Below are positions 29,101 to 38,925 of a DNA stretch of 64,000 nucleotides, piece after piece. The translations under genes were made by a program, and so were the position numbers. Positions within the stretch are counted from its first letter, which is position 1. Each line of letters starts with the position of its first letter. The stretch is from Amblyomma americanum (lineage: Eukaryota > Arthropoda > Arachnida > Ixodida > Ixodidae): contig NC_135500.1 of NCBI RefSeq assembly GCF_052857255.1, forward strand, positions 49,750,272 to 49,814,271. Reading direction: 5' to 3'. Below the pieces are notes generated by a model. That model was not told the origin of the DNA. It made no database searches and saw only the letters and a program-made list of their open reading frames with translations.

Positions 29101-30339
29101 ACTGCGCGAAAACTTGTATTCCGGCTCAAAACAACGGGATACATCGTTTTAGATCGAAACTAGCGAGATTTACGCACTTTGATTTTACAAGTCCTCGAAG
29201 AGTAGACGAGAGCTGTAAACTATTTCTCTCAGAACTGCGCGAAAACTTGTACTCCGGCTCAAAACAACGGTATACATCGTTTTAGATTGAAACTAGCGAG
29301 ATTTACGCACTTTGATTTCACAAGTCGTCGAAGAGTAGACGAGAGAGAGCTGTAAACTATTTCTCTCAGAACTGCGCGAAAACTTGTACTCCGGCTCAAA
29401 ACAACGGTATACATCGTTTTAGATTGAAACTAGCGAGATTCACGCACTTTGATTTTACAAGTCGTCGAAGAGTAGACGAGAGAAAGGTGTAAACTTTTTC
29501 TCTCAGAATTGCGCGAAAACTTGTACTCCGGCTCAAAACAACGGGATACATCGTTTTAGATCGAAACTAGCGAGATTTACGCACTTTGATTTTACAAGTC
29601 CTCGAAGAGTAGACGAGAGCTGTAAACTATTTCTCTCAGAACTGCGCGAAAACTTGTACTCCGGCTCAAAACAACGGGATACATCGTTTTAGATCGAAAC
29701 TAGCGAGATTTACGCACTTTGATTTCACAAGTCGTCGAAGAGTAGACGAGAGAGAGCTGTAAACTATTTCTCTCAGAACTGCGCGAAAACTTGTATTCCG
29801 GCTCAAAACAACGGGATACATCGTTTTAGATCGAAACTAGCGAGATTTACGCACTTTGATTTTACAAGTCCTCGAAGAGTAGACGAGAGCTGTAAACTAT
29901 TTCTCTCAGAACTGCGCGAAAACTTGTACTCCGGCTCAAAACAACGGGATACATCGTTTAAAATCGAAACTAGCTAGATTTACGCCCTTCGATTTTACAA
30001 GTCGTCGAAGAGTAGACGAGAGAGAGCTGTAATCTTTTTCTCTCAGAACTGCGTGAAAACTTGTATTCCGGCTCAAAACATCGGGATACATCGGTTTAGA
30101 TCGAAACTAGCGATATTTCAGCACTTCAATTTTACAAGTCGTCGAAGAGTAGACGAGAGAAAGCTGTAAACTTTTTCTCTCAGAACTGCGCGAAAACATG
30201 AATTCCGGCTCGAAACAACGGGATACATTGTTTTAGATCGAAACTAGCGAGATTTACGCACTTCGATTTTAGAATTCGATTTTAGACTTAGATTTTACAC
30301 GAATAAATCAGCTACTTTGGTGAGACTCTTGGTCGTTTC

Positions 30340-31458
30340 GGGGCAGAAAATCTCAGTAAATTTTTGCAGTTTCTCTCCTACAAAGGAACTAAAATTTGAG
30401 AAAATAATCGTCAATAACTCTGCCATTACAGAAAAAAGGAGATAGCTGATGCTTTTAATACTTACTTCCAAAGCGTGTAAAATCAAATATGACGTTTTAC
30501 GACTATTCTCTGGACAGCTTCGAGTGCAGTGTTAAAATTACCAGAGAAGTAACTGTAGAACTACTCCTACGGCTTGACGCCAAGAAATCACCAGCCCATT
30601 TATTATTCCCGCTGCCCTTTTTAAAATGTACGCTGAAATACTAGGCAAGTTTTTGATCGTATTCTTTAATAAGTCTCTTTAATCGGTTATAGTACCGGAT
30701 GAATGGAAAATTTCCCGTATGGTTCCGGTTTTTAAAAGTGGCCGCAGACTGCAAGTCGGTAATTACCGCCATGTTTCACTGATTTCCACCCCCTGCAAAG
30801 TGCTAGAACGCGTACTCAACAAATACTTCAACAATTTTTACACTAGACGGAAATAATGACAAAAGCGCAACATATGGTTTGAGTCGAGCATTCTCCAGTA
30901 CAACACAACGAGTGGCCACTGTAGATGTCTTGCCAAAGTACTTGATTGTGGTGGCCAGGTCGACATAATTTGTTTAGATTATTGAAAAGATTTTGATAGA
31001 GTTCCTCATCATACACTAGTAACAAAAATTAAATTCATAGTCATTGCGAATCAAACAATCAATAAGGTCACATCATATTTATAAAAACGAAGGCACTTTG
31101 TCGACAGCATTGGAGCCAACTCTCGATCCTTAGAGGTTTGCTCAGACGTGCCTCAGGGCTCGGTGTTGGGTTCAGTACTCTTCAATATCTACATAAATTA
31201 CCTCCCAGAAGCTCTAGAACCCTCTGTGTCCGTAAAGCTGTTTGTGGATGATTGTATATTTAATTCTATCAAATCTGTTTCTGACCAGCTTACTTTGGAC
31301 TAAAATCTACAACTATTAGCAACATGGTGTAACGAATGGGAACTGGTTAATAACTTTGACAAAACAGTTTCTCTCTGCATCAGTAAAAAGACAACGCCAC
31401 TTAATTTTACATATAACACAAAGAGCAATGTAATCAGAGGTGTAAAAGAGTATAAGTA
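30340..31458 (+). pseudogene. CR1-like LINE reverse transcriptase, 5' part (broken)
   Basis: Degenerate reverse transcriptase on the plus strand with several frameshifts and stops. Visible in order are the linker before the RT (IADAFNTYF at about 30,440), the fingers region (VPDEWK...MVPVFKSG near 30,685-30,740), the palm A region (DFDRVPHHTLV near 30,990), the PQGSVLG block near 31,155 and the catalytic FVDD box near 31,240 (tyrosine changed to valine). This arrangement is typical of CR1/L2-type non-LTR retrotransposons, which copy themselves by target-primed reverse transcription. The 5' endonuclease region is absent. The coding frame stops at an EYK codon triplet and resumes at 35,185, on the far side of a Gypsy insertion. 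Confidence 0.85.
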
Positions 31459-31459
31459 A

Positions 31460-32485
31460 TGTAAGAGTGGTTTATTTGGCGACGCTGATGATGATGGAAG
31501 AAGCGGTGAAGCAGCGGTGGTCCGCCGCCGGTCAGGCTGAGCAGGGTCTCGCTCGGAGCGATGGCAGTGCGGCTGTACTAATCCCCATCTTCTTCTTCAC
31601 AACGGCCCCGGGAAGAAAAGAAGCCATTCTAGCGACTCAAGGTGCCGACAATACAACCGGGTCGTAGTACGGCTTTAGGCGTTGAGCATGCTGTTACGAA
31701 CGGCGGCAGCCAGTCTGGATTAGCAATGGCGACGGCAAGTCTCACCTGTTGGCAGCCAACAGCCAACGCTTATGCTTCTTCTGGATGGCTCGCAGCAAAT
31801 CGATGGAGATCGCTCCCAGGCCTGCCGTCAAGGACCACGTGGAATGGACCCAGCTGTCAGCTGGTATCAATAACCGAGCTTTGCGCGGTCGGAGTGTGGG
31901 ACCCGGAAGAGCGGAAGCCTGAAGCTTGGACACAACCGAACCACTTTCCGTAATCTCCGACTCCGCTGCGACGAGCGAGGGGCCTTTATCTTCCTCAATC
32001 GTCGTGACTATGTCGGGGAATAAAGGGGCCTCATTTCCGGTGGCTCGTCGGCGGGCGGAGCACCGCGGTAGGCTGGCGGTCATCGTCCCCAACCGACGCA
32101 AGCACCTCTAAGGACAATGGACCGCTTTCGGCCCCTCTTCCCGACCTTGCATTCTGGCCTTGCGCGTCGGCTGTCATCTAATGAATAACAGGTGCCGGCA
32201 GCACGTGGGAGCCTTCGACTGGCCAGTTAACATCACCTTCCGCAGTCTACGTGAACCCGACGGCATCCCAGGCTCGACATGCGACTGGGGCGTGTCCATA
32301 TGCGCGGTGGTGTGAGTTTGTGCGAACAAGTGAAAGTTTCAGGCCACTCCCACCCCGGCAAGGGCGTCCTCAACCTGGAGAATCTAGGGAAGATGAACGC
32401 TATAAGACTCGACAGCGAGCGCATTCAAATAGATCCCAACTTTTGATCCTCATGCTTGTAAAAATGTAAATAAACCTACTGTACA
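31460..32485 (-). repeat. Probable 3' LTR of the Gypsy remnant
   Basis: On the minus strand this ~1,026-bp segment begins TGTACAG and ends CTTACA, giving TG...CA ends with a short TGTA/TACA inverted repeat. It is immediately preceded by a purine-rich tract and follows the integrase C-terminus, the expected position of a 3' LTR. Near its 3' end the minus strand carries AAATAAACC, a possible poly(A) signal. No second copy exists in the window to confirm the limits. Confidence 0.5.
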
Positions 32486-33337
32486 GTTTCCTCCTTAACG
32501 GAGTCTGACAACGTCCTTCGGACCCGGGACCTGCGGTGTTGATCGAGCCAGCCTACTGAAGGCCCCTCCGTCTCCAACACTAGTGGCACCGGTGGCGTTG
32601 AAGTGCAATCTCCAACACTGGTGGCCTGCGGTGGCGTGCATCTCCAACAACGCACAGTCTCGTGGCCACGGCGGCGGAGATCGGCAGACGGCGTTAGTGG
32701 CTCAGTAATGTAGTTGACTGGAAATGTACGCTCCAGGACGCGGTAGTGGCCATGATATTTAGAAATAAGTTTCTTGGAGAGGCCAGGAGTACTGTAGGGT
32801 ATCCACAGCCACATGAGTGAACCAGGTGGGAAGGCCGGTACAAGCTGCTCTTCGTCATGGCGGTGTTTGTGGTGTCCCTCAGTGTCTGTCGTGAGCGACC
32901 TTGCTATCTGGCGGCAGTGTTCGGCGTGCTGGGCAGCTTCAGAGTGAGTTGTACGCTCAGATGCGGCAAGCTGGTCGGGAGTCGGGACGCATGAATGCTG
33001 GCCGTAAAGCATAAAAAAACGAAGAACCCGCTGGTATATTGTGTAGCAGTGTTATAGGCGTACGTTATATAGGGGAGAACAAGGTCTCAGTTCGTGCCGT
33101 TGGCAGCGACGTACATGACCAGCATGTCACCAAGGATGCGATTAAAGCGTTCGGTTGGGACATTTGTTTGTGGACGGTAGGCGGTACAAGTCCAATTAAT
33201 TATTTTGCACTCGGCGAGCAAAGCTTCGACGTCGTCAGACAGGAAGACGCGCCCTCTGTCACTGAGCAGTAGACGAGAAGCACCGGCGCGAGAAATGAAA
33301 CGCTGCAGAATAGACGACGCCGCATCGCGAGCTGTGG
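32476..33337 (-). pseudogene. Ty3/Gypsy integrase, catalytic second half and C-terminus
   Basis: Minus-strand pol fragment. Reading from 33,337 downward one sees the second catalytic aspartate (LLSDRGRVF), the catalytic glutamate (TERFNRILGD), then the C-terminal region with the Gypsy-typical PPGSLMWLW and SKYHGHYRVL stretches (33,012-32,476). A stop and at least one frameshift lie between about 33,080 and 33,020, so it is not expressible. At 33,338 the frame runs into the solo LTR and continues in phase at 34,175. The residues match chromodomain-less arthropod Gypsy integrases. Function in life: insertion of retrotransposon cDNA. Confidence 0.88.
32486..32497 (-). promoter_or_regulatory. Putative polypurine tract of the Gypsy element
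   Basis: Read on the minus strand, AAGGAGGAAAC lies directly upstream of the proposed 3' LTR start. LTR retrotransposons prime plus-strand DNA synthesis from such a tract, so its position supports the LTR boundary. Confidence 0.5.
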
Positions 33338-33430
33338 CAGCCTGTCACATATATTAAGGAGCCTAAATGAAATTTTAAAGGAAAAAGTTGTGAAGAACAC
33401 GACGTGGCTTAACCGAAGAATAAAGAAGAG

Positions 33431-33504
33431 GGAGAAGCATTCGGTGAGGTGGAGAGAGATGATTGGTGGAGAAGCATTCGGTGAGGTGGAGAGCGATGAT
33501 TGGT
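33431..33504. repeat. Two tandem 37-bp repeats in the LTR U3 region
   Basis: GGAGAAGCATTCGGTGAGG and the following bases occur twice in direct tandem with a 37-bp period, differing at one base. They sit ~50 bp upstream of the TATA box, a position where LTRs often carry duplicated enhancer-like units. Confidence 0.75.
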
Positions 33505-33554
33505 GGAGAAGAGAAGACGACCACGACAAGACTTACGTGGACTAACACCGAAGC

Positions 33555-33562
33555 TATAAAAG
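33555..33562 (+). promoter_or_regulatory. TATA box of the solo LTR
   Basis: TATAAAAG lies ~212 bp into the LTR, followed by a purine-rich leader. This is the expected U3 promoter of an LTR retrotransposon. Confidence 0.6.
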
Positions 33563-34174
33563 GGCGAGGGAGAGCGAGGTACAGGGGGGAACAGCAGAGA
33601 AGCGGAGGCTCCGGCGTGTCAGGGACGCATCGGCTGGAAGAGAGCGACGCCGGCTACTGCTTCGGTGAGCTCGCGTTCTACGGCATCGCATCGTGGACTT
33701 CCTGCCGTGCCTAAGCCCGTTCCGGGGAGTCAACCTAGGACGCTACCACCTGCTACGGCCAGGGGTATCTCCGGCGCTGTTGCCACCCATCCGGGTGGTG
33801 CCCCCAACGCCAACAACACCGGCATCAGCTCCACGGGCGCTTGGACCTGGAGCTTGTATGACGCAGCCAGCGACGCCAGCCCAAGCACGTCGAACGCCGC
33901 CTCGACGCCGCCTACTGGATCCACACAACGCCGCAGCCGCACCGAACCAACCGTGAGCTCGAACGCTGACCACGAATAGTAGAATGTTAGTAGTAGACGC
34001 TGGTAGCAGTGTGCCCGGGTCGTGTGTATTTAAAGTCTTTGTGTTGTGTGTTAGTTTTGTGTTGTAGTGTGTGTGTCACGTAGGGTGTATTAAATGTGCG
34101 TTTGTGTGGGTACACCCGTCGCCTAGTCCATTCTTTCGACCCGAGTGTTCTCCGGGGAGATCCGTGACACAGCC

Positions 34175-34680
34175 GGGAGCGCAGCGGCGTCAGCATACCT
34201 GGTCAGATTATCAATGGCAACAGTGACCCAGCGGCTGCCAGCAGCGGTGTGCGGCAGAGGGCCGTAAAGGGGGCGAAGCGGAGAGGATAGAGGCTGCAAC
34301 TCGCCAGCGGCGCGATGAGCCTTTGCTTACGGCGTTGGCAGGCCGGGCACGAGCGGACGTATTTGAGTACGAAGTTGTACACGCCGTGCCAGTAGTACCT
34401 GAGACGGATGCGAGTGTAAGTTTTGAGTACTCCGGCGTGACCGCATTGCGGGCCAGCGTGAAAACAGGTGCAGATTTGGGAGCGTAGATGGCGTGGAATG
34501 ACGAGAAGCCATTTGCGTCCATCACGGTTGTAGTTACGCCAATAAAGGAGGTTATCGCGAATGACAGAATGTGAAGCTTGGCCGCGAAGGGTGCGGGAGG
34601 CCGCAACCTTACGTAAATGGGTCGGAGAGAAAGTCGAGAAGAGAGACAATTCATTGATCTTTACGCTGCTCTGAAAGCAT
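34175..34680 (-). pseudogene. Ty3/Gypsy integrase N-terminal zinc-binding region and first catalytic Asp
   Basis: Minus strand. The HHCC zinc-binding region (GHAGVLKTY... with CPACQRRK, roughly 34,470-34,330) is followed, after a frame change, by the start of the DDE core with the [10 protein letters not shown] motif (about 34,215-34,190). It abuts the solo LTR insertion at 34,174 and is continuous with the RNase H region at higher coordinates. Frameshifts separate the parts, so it is a dead copy. Confidence 0.85.
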
Positions 34681-35184
34681 GTCGCTGATGGCGAGCGAAG
34701 GCGCAGTGGCTTCGGGGGCGGAGAGGCTGGCAATCGGCAATCTCGGCCGGTAGCGGGCCGCATAGGCGTCCTGATGCTTGCAGCCCGACCGGTAGACGAC
34801 GCGTATGGTATATTCTTGAAGCGGGGAGAGCCCAGCGAGCCAGGCGGCCGGAGGGATCTTTTAAAGAAGAAAGCCAACAAAGGGCATGGTGGTCCGTGAC
34901 CACGCCAAAAGGACGCCCATAGAGTTCAGGGTGAAACTTGCCGAGGGCCCAAACGATGTCCAAGCATTCTTTTTTCGCGACGGATTAGTTGGACTCGGCT
35001 ATAGTCAGGGTGCGGCTGGCATAAGCAACTGCATATTCGTCGCATCCAGATTTGCGCTGAGCGTGCACAGCACCGAGCCCAATACCACTGGCGTCAGTGT
35101 GTACTTCGGTTGGAGCTAGCGGGTCAAAGTTGCGCAGGATGGGTGGTGTCGTGAGGAGATTGCGCATGGTTGTAGGCATTGTCA
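34661..35184 (-). pseudogene. Ty3/Gypsy RNase H domain remnant
   Basis: Minus strand from 35,184 downward: a [11 protein letters not shown] linker, the RNase H start [15 protein letters not shown] with its catalytic aspartate, then after a frameshift [19 protein letters not shown] and the tether toward the integrase ([10 protein letters not shown]). Both blocks are nearly unmutated but lie in different frames. The RT domain that should precede it is absent, because the element is cut at the junction with the CR1-like LINE. Confidence 0.88.
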
Positions 35185-35935
35185 AAGTATCTAGGTGTCA
35201 CAATAGCGTCACGGCTCAAATGGACGAAACACATCGATAATATAGTATGTTCTTTCGCCCGCAGAAAGTTAGGATTTCTCAAGTTTCGGATGGCCGGTTT
35301 CCCTACTGCCCTGAGACTGAAGGCATATAAATCCATTCTGCGGCCAAGTCTCGAATATACCTGCATTGTATCGGGCCCCTACACAACAGATGACACCCAA
35401 AGACTAAAAAAAAGCAACGCCTTGCGGCTCGCTTTATTTTCAACCTTTACAGGCACCTAGACTCTCTCTCCTTCGGCCTTTTTAAACTTGCAGACTTACA
35501 GCCACTTGCAGACAGAAGAAAGAAAGCCCGTCCCAATTTCTCTCATTCATCATACTTTTCTCGACTTGGTATTCGACCCGGAAATTACATCGCTAATGGT
35601 TCTAGACAAGCCTCGCGCGATAAGCACACATTTATCCTGAAACCTATCTTTGCAAGCACAAATACATATAACTTTTCCTTTTTTCAAGAACAGTTTCTGA
35701 TTAGAATGCTCAACAGAAGAACTCTCGGTTGCTTTCTAACCATTCTTGATTTGTTCAATGTTGTCTTAGTAGCTGTACTGTAAACACATGTTCAATTTTA
35801 CCTTTGCATTGCTTATTTTGTGGCATGTATATTGTTCGGTACTATCGTACTTGCTTTGCTTTTTCCCCTGTATGTATTTCCCTCTCCTGCTTGGACATGC
35901 AGCATGTCCGCTATATTCAATAAATAAATAAACCA
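35185..35935 (+). pseudogene. CR1-like LINE, 3' part: RT C-terminus and 3' UTR
   Basis: The LINE resumes at [20 protein letters not shown] (from about 35,185) and continues through LRPSLEYTCIV and DTQRLKK, which are RT thumb and C-terminal landmarks, to a stop near 35,460. The remaining ~475 bp is AT-rich 3' UTR ending in TTCAATAAATAAATAAA (35,918-35,934). A short A-rich tandem tail like this is typical of CR1-type 3' ends. It is the direct continuation of 30,340-31,458. Confidence 0.85.
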
Positions 35936-35948
35936 AACATAAACCAAT

Positions 35949-36165
35949 TCACGCTTGAATGAGGTGGGGGTGAATAAACCTGACTTCCAACTGCTCAATG
36001 AGGCGTTTTAGGTCGGAGACCGAGCGTTGCTGCTGTGCAAAAGAGCTGGGGCTGATGGGTCCGAAGAAGGCATCCTCATCGTCGTCTGGCGGCTGTGCAT
36101 CTACAGGGGCTCGTGAGAGGCAGTCGGCATCTGAGTCAGAACAGCAGCTTGGGCTTGTTGGAGAT
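35949..36165 (-). pseudogene. Second Ty3/Gypsy scrap (RNase H-integrase linker)
   Basis: The minus strand encodes DADCLSRAP followed by an acidic proline-rich linker (PPDDDEDAFFGPIS) and SFAQQQRSVSDLKRLIEQLE. This is the stretch between RNase H and integrase in arthropod Gypsy elements. It is cut at both ends: by the LINE tail region on the low side and by the Penelope-like element near 36,166 on the high side. It is distinct from the 31,459-35,184 copy, whose linker differs. Confidence 0.75.
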
Positions 36166-36575
36166 CCATCTCTAAGTAACAGCGCAAAAAACACAGACGG
36201 GACACAGAACAAGAACACACAACGAGCGCTGACCTTCAACAAGTTTATCTCCAGGCGTGCATTGCTTTGTACCCGGATTCGGAACCGCACGTGACCTCTG
36301 CCACACACTTCCACGAGAATCATCATACATCCAACAGCTCCAGTTCTTTCTTTTTTTTGTCAAAAGTACAAATGGTCTGCTGACACAATCATCACCAAGC
36401 TTTGCTATCTCGGCTGCCTCAATTATCTCTCGAACCAGCTGCTCGCCGTGCTTATCAATCACTTTACATCGCGAATACTCAGCCGATCAAGATTTGGATG
36501 GGCAATCCCTCACCTGTATCGGCGTTACTTTTGTGTTCTTTTAGACTTTTGTTGGTCCATCTACCGCGGGCGGCT
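36166..36575 (-). pseudogene. Inverted partial PLE copy: end of GIY-YIG domain and 3' UTR
   Basis: On the minus strand this begins with GRWTNKSLKEHK, continues through KHGEQLVREIIEAAEIAKLG and DDCVS, and then a 3' UTR. The plus-strand copy at 38,680-38,900 has the matching TGRCTNGRLKEHK and KHGEQLVRKTEAAEIAKLG. Enough differences exist to show age or a separate source copy. Attachment of an inverted 3' piece at the 5' end is a known quirk of Penelope insertions. Confidence 0.82.
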
Positions 36576-37076
36576 ACGGAGCAGGAAAGTGCCATATGCG
36601 TCACAGCCGGAGTGGACGCGGTCGCACGCTGCAAGTTGCGCAACAGAGGCCTCCCTGTCGGACGGGCGGTGAAGTACCTGAAACAACATTCACTCTCGTT
36701 GCTGACCTCGGACAAAGAGGGGGGATTCGCTTGGATGCCAAAAAGATGTCTGCCATGCTAAGGCTCTAGACGTCATCAGTTCCTTTTTTGACAAGCACCA
36801 GATGTCTGTTTTAAAGAAAGCAAAGTCAATTGCGAAGCAGCTATGTGGTAACCTGAAGCTTGACTGCCTAGTGGATGTTATTGAACATAGTAAAAAATCA
36901 TCCCTTGATATGTGGTTCACGGTGAAGACGCATAAGCCAGAATGGTCCCTAAGGGTCATAATATCTGAGGAAGTTACATGGCAAAAAACAGTTGCCCTGT
37001 TCTTAAAATGTACGTGGTTTAGTTTATAAGTGAAAATTCTAGCAGTGACTTAGCGGTATGTTCGGTAGATGTTAAA
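36576..37076 (+). pseudogene. PLE reverse transcriptase, N-terminal half
   Basis: Plus-strand fragments: PVGRAVKYLKQHSLSLLTSD then KEGGF (about 36,655-36,725), ALDVISSFFDKHQMSVLKKAKS (36,765-36,830), then DMWFTVKTHKPEWSLRVIIS, TWQKTVALFLK and SVDVKDLY (up to 37,075). These are the conserved N-terminal and early palm blocks of Penelope RT. VDVKDLY contains the first catalytic aspartate. Several frameshifts are present and the frame is then interrupted by LINE sequence. Confidence 0.85.
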
Positions 37077-37770
37077 GATTTGTATGAGTATTTGTAGGAG
37101 TAACCATAAGCAGCAATCTATCGTGGAACTTCCACATAAACAATATCTGCGCTGCTGCATTTCAAAAATTGTGCTGCTTAAGACAAACTAAGAAATGTTC
37201 CTTCTAGCATTAAGCTACTTTGTTATTCTTCAATAATTAGACCTAAACTCGAAGAAGTATGCATAGTGTGGGACCCGTAAAATTACCGTAATGTAAAAAA
37301 TTTGGAAAGAATACAGAGAAGAGCTTTAAGGTTTATTTTTAATAAATATGCAAGGACTGACTCCCCAAACACTTTAACGGAGAATAATAAAACTGAACCA
37401 CTTGAGCATCAGAGAAGAAAGCTTAGGTTAGAATTTATTTCTTACTATATAAAAAACTTGGTTTGGATCACTCATCATACATTACGCCGGCACCAACCAG
37501 ACAAACTCGTCAACACCATCCCAGTTCTCTAACCCCTACATTCGCTAAAACAGACACAAGTTCTCGTTCTTTCCACGCACAACAACAGATTGGAATCAGC
37601 TAATTAAACCATTGTCCCATGAGTTTTAACCAATTAATGCTATATTGTGTTTTTTTAAGTGTTGCGTTTTTTTTGTGTGTGTGTGGTTTGAGTGACTTGT
37701 TCGCCCACCCTGCTTGGGCTCAAGTCTCCGCAGTATTTTGTTCATAAAAAAATAAAAAATGTATTGATAC
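37077..37770 (+). pseudogene. 5'-truncated CR1-like LINE fragment inserted in the PLE
   Basis: This carries only the RT C-terminal region and 3' UTR: a broken YLGVTISSNLSW start (~37,084), NNICAAAFQKL, VWDP, then an open stretch LERIQRRALRFIFNKYAR (37,302 onward) to a stop near 37,532. A 3' UTR with an A-rich end (AAAAAAATAAAAAATG, ~37,745-37,760) follows. It is related to, but clearly diverged from, the LINE at 35,185-35,935. The 5' truncation is typical of LINE insertion. PLE coding sequence resumes right after it. Confidence 0.82.
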
Positions 37771-37775
37771 TTACG

Positions 37776-38383
37776 GAGCAATCACGTTCCAAAACGCCTG
37801 CGGGGTATCGACAGGTTGGTTTTTGCTTTCCGTGTACCTTAAGTCCACTTATGTGATCTGGGAAGGGAACGTCTACCTTCAGAAACACGGCGAGTGCATA
37901 GGGTTATGCATTGCACCAACCCTTAGTGACTTAGACCTTGCACAAAAAGATAGGTCTCTTCTCAACACCCTCACGGGAAGCAGCGTGCTGAAGGTGTTCA
38001 GATATGTCGACGACTACTTAATGCTTTGTAATGGCAGCGGCACGAACACCCTTGACGTGACCTTAGAGGCTGTAGCCTGCATTAATCATGATTTCTAGCC
38101 GTTAATTGTAACGCACGAGATTCCTGTGCAAGGGTAGATGAAATTCTTTGACCTGAGACTACATTTCACTAAAGGAAAACCGTGGTGGGTCTATGAACCC
38201 AGAGGCGACAAGACACCACTGCATTTCCAATCGGCGCTCTCCAAACTGGAGAAAAGGGTCATTGTAAACCTGTGTTTGTCAAACGCTCTAGAGAAGTCGT
38301 GCATTCACACGATGGAGGCTTCCTTTCATCGCCAGGTTGAACGCCTTTTGGGGGCTGGGTACCCCTCACACCTTAATGTGTAG
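37776..38383 (+). pseudogene. PLE reverse transcriptase, C-terminal half with YVDD
   Basis: The PLE frame resumes with FQNACGVSTGWFLLSVYLKS, then GECIGLCIAPTLSDL and the catalytic FRYVDDYLML box near 38,000. This part ends at a TAG after INHDF at 38,098. A second open segment (38,138-38,383) gives the region after the palm (KFFDLRLHFTKGKPWWVYEP and CIHTMEASFHRQVERLL). The YVDD aspartates are intact, but the frame is broken between the segments. Confidence 0.85.
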
Positions 38384-38589
38384 TAATAAGTAAACAAGAA
38401 ACTTAAACTGCGTGACAACGGCAGGAACCCATAGATAAACGAAATATTGTGGCCCTTCCTTATATCCATAACAACTACCACCACCTAAAAAAGATTGGGC
38501 GAAAAGCTGGAGTTAATGCTCACAGCCCCGGAACAACTAAAAAGCCTTTGCCGGCGCTTCAACGCTGAAGAGCCACAAAAACGGCGCGG

Positions 38590-38925
38590 GTGCACAATAA
38601 ATCACCAGACTCACTTGTCGAGTGCGCGGAAGGCGTTGTTTATTCCCTTTCATTGAAAGGTGCAAAAGAGTGCATAGGTCATACCGGCAGATGCACCAAC
38701 GGAAGACTAAAAGAACACAAAATTAACGTCGATCAAGCACGCAGGCGTATTGAAATACATGAGAGAGATTGCCCATCCAAATCTTGCTCGGCTGACTATG
38801 CACGATGTAAAGCGACCGTTAAACACGGCGAGCAGCTTGTTCGCAAGACAGAGGCAGCCGAGATAGCAAAGCTTGGTGAAGATTGTGTCAGCAATATCAG
38901 GCCCCGACCCTTGTGCTTTTTGTGT
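38590..38925 (+). pseudogene. PLE GIY-YIG endonuclease domain
   Basis: An open segment encodes the Penelope C-terminal endonuclease: VVYSLSLKGAKECIGHTGRC corresponds to the GIY...YIG core, and NGRLKEHK carries the conserved arginine region. A CCHH-like DCPSK...CSADY...VKH stretch and the EAAEIAKLGEDCVS tail follow. The domain nicks target DNA to prime reverse transcription. It is detached from the RT frame by stops near 38,384-38,588. The remaining ~90 bp to 39,015 is PLE 3' UTR-like sequence. Confidence 0.85.

Larger units (their letters stand above)
1..30288. repeat. Satellite DNA array, ~137-bp monomer
   Basis: The first 30.3 kb is a head-to-tail array of a diverged ~137-bp monomer. For example, the motif AACTTGTATT recurs at 101 and 238, exactly 137 bp apart, and continues at that spacing. 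About 220 monomers fit. Each monomer carries a short dyad, GAGAGAAA then TTTCTCTC around an ~11-nt spacer, and a conserved AAAACAACGGGATACATCG block. Some monomers carry small deletions, for example near 20,725, 23,045 and 24,960. No transposon interrupts the array. It decays over the last ~50 bp and gives way to LINE sequence near 30,290. Arrays of this kind are typical of pericentromeric or subtelomeric heterochromatin; which one cannot be told here. The window opens inside the array, so its full length is unknown. Confidence 0.97.
33343..34169 (+). mobile_element. Solo LTR with 5-bp target duplication
   Basis: An 827-bp segment begins TGTCACAT and ends CCGTGACA (TG...CA ends, inverted TGTCA/TGACA). 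It is flanked on both sides by CAGCC (33,338-33,342 and 34,170-34,174), a perfect 5-bp target-site duplication. It holds a TATA box, a pair of tandem 37-bp repeats and GC-rich transcribed sequence, but no coding domains. The minus-strand integrase frame on either side joins in phase once this segment and one target copy are ignored. It is therefore a solo LTR left by LTR-LTR recombination of a younger element. The TATA box indicates plus orientation. Confidence 0.88.
31459..35184 (-). mobile_element. Ty3/Gypsy retrotransposon remnant inserted in the CR1-like LINE
   Basis: Minus-strand LTR-retrotransposon remnant running RNase H, integrase, polypurine tract, 3' LTR. It lacks gag, protease, reverse transcriptase and the 5' LTR. 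It splits the CR1-like LINE between adjacent codons of a conserved YLGVT motif. The 5-bp string AAGTA occurs on both flanks (31,454-31,458 and 35,185-35,189), as expected of a target duplication. Because the right-hand end is internal pol rather than an LTR, the identical flanks may instead be microhomology from a later deletion or recombination. A solo LTR of another element interrupts its integrase. Confidence 0.8.

Noticed and set aside
86..30240. Dozens of 60-98-codon open frames on both strands of the satellite
   Set aside because: They recur with the 137-bp period in both orientations and encode variants of the same periodic peptide, and they have no domain. They follow from stop-poor monomers, not selection for coding.
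1..30288. CRISPR array
   Set aside because: There is no repeat-spacer alternation; the whole unit repeats and diverges. The context is eukaryotic.
1..30288. CENP-B box in the satellite monomer (near ATTCCGG...AACGGGA)
   Set aside because: The CGGG end is present, but the required TTCG and central A are not at the right spacing.
1..30288. Hammerhead ribozyme in satellite monomers (GATGAG...GAGAGAAAG)
   Set aside because: The obligatory CTGATGA and GAAA cores with proper stems are not met in the common monomers.
36045..36075. Hammerhead-like CTGATGGGTCCGAAG near the PLE
   Set aside because: It lies in Gypsy coding sequence and lacks the core bases and flanking helices.
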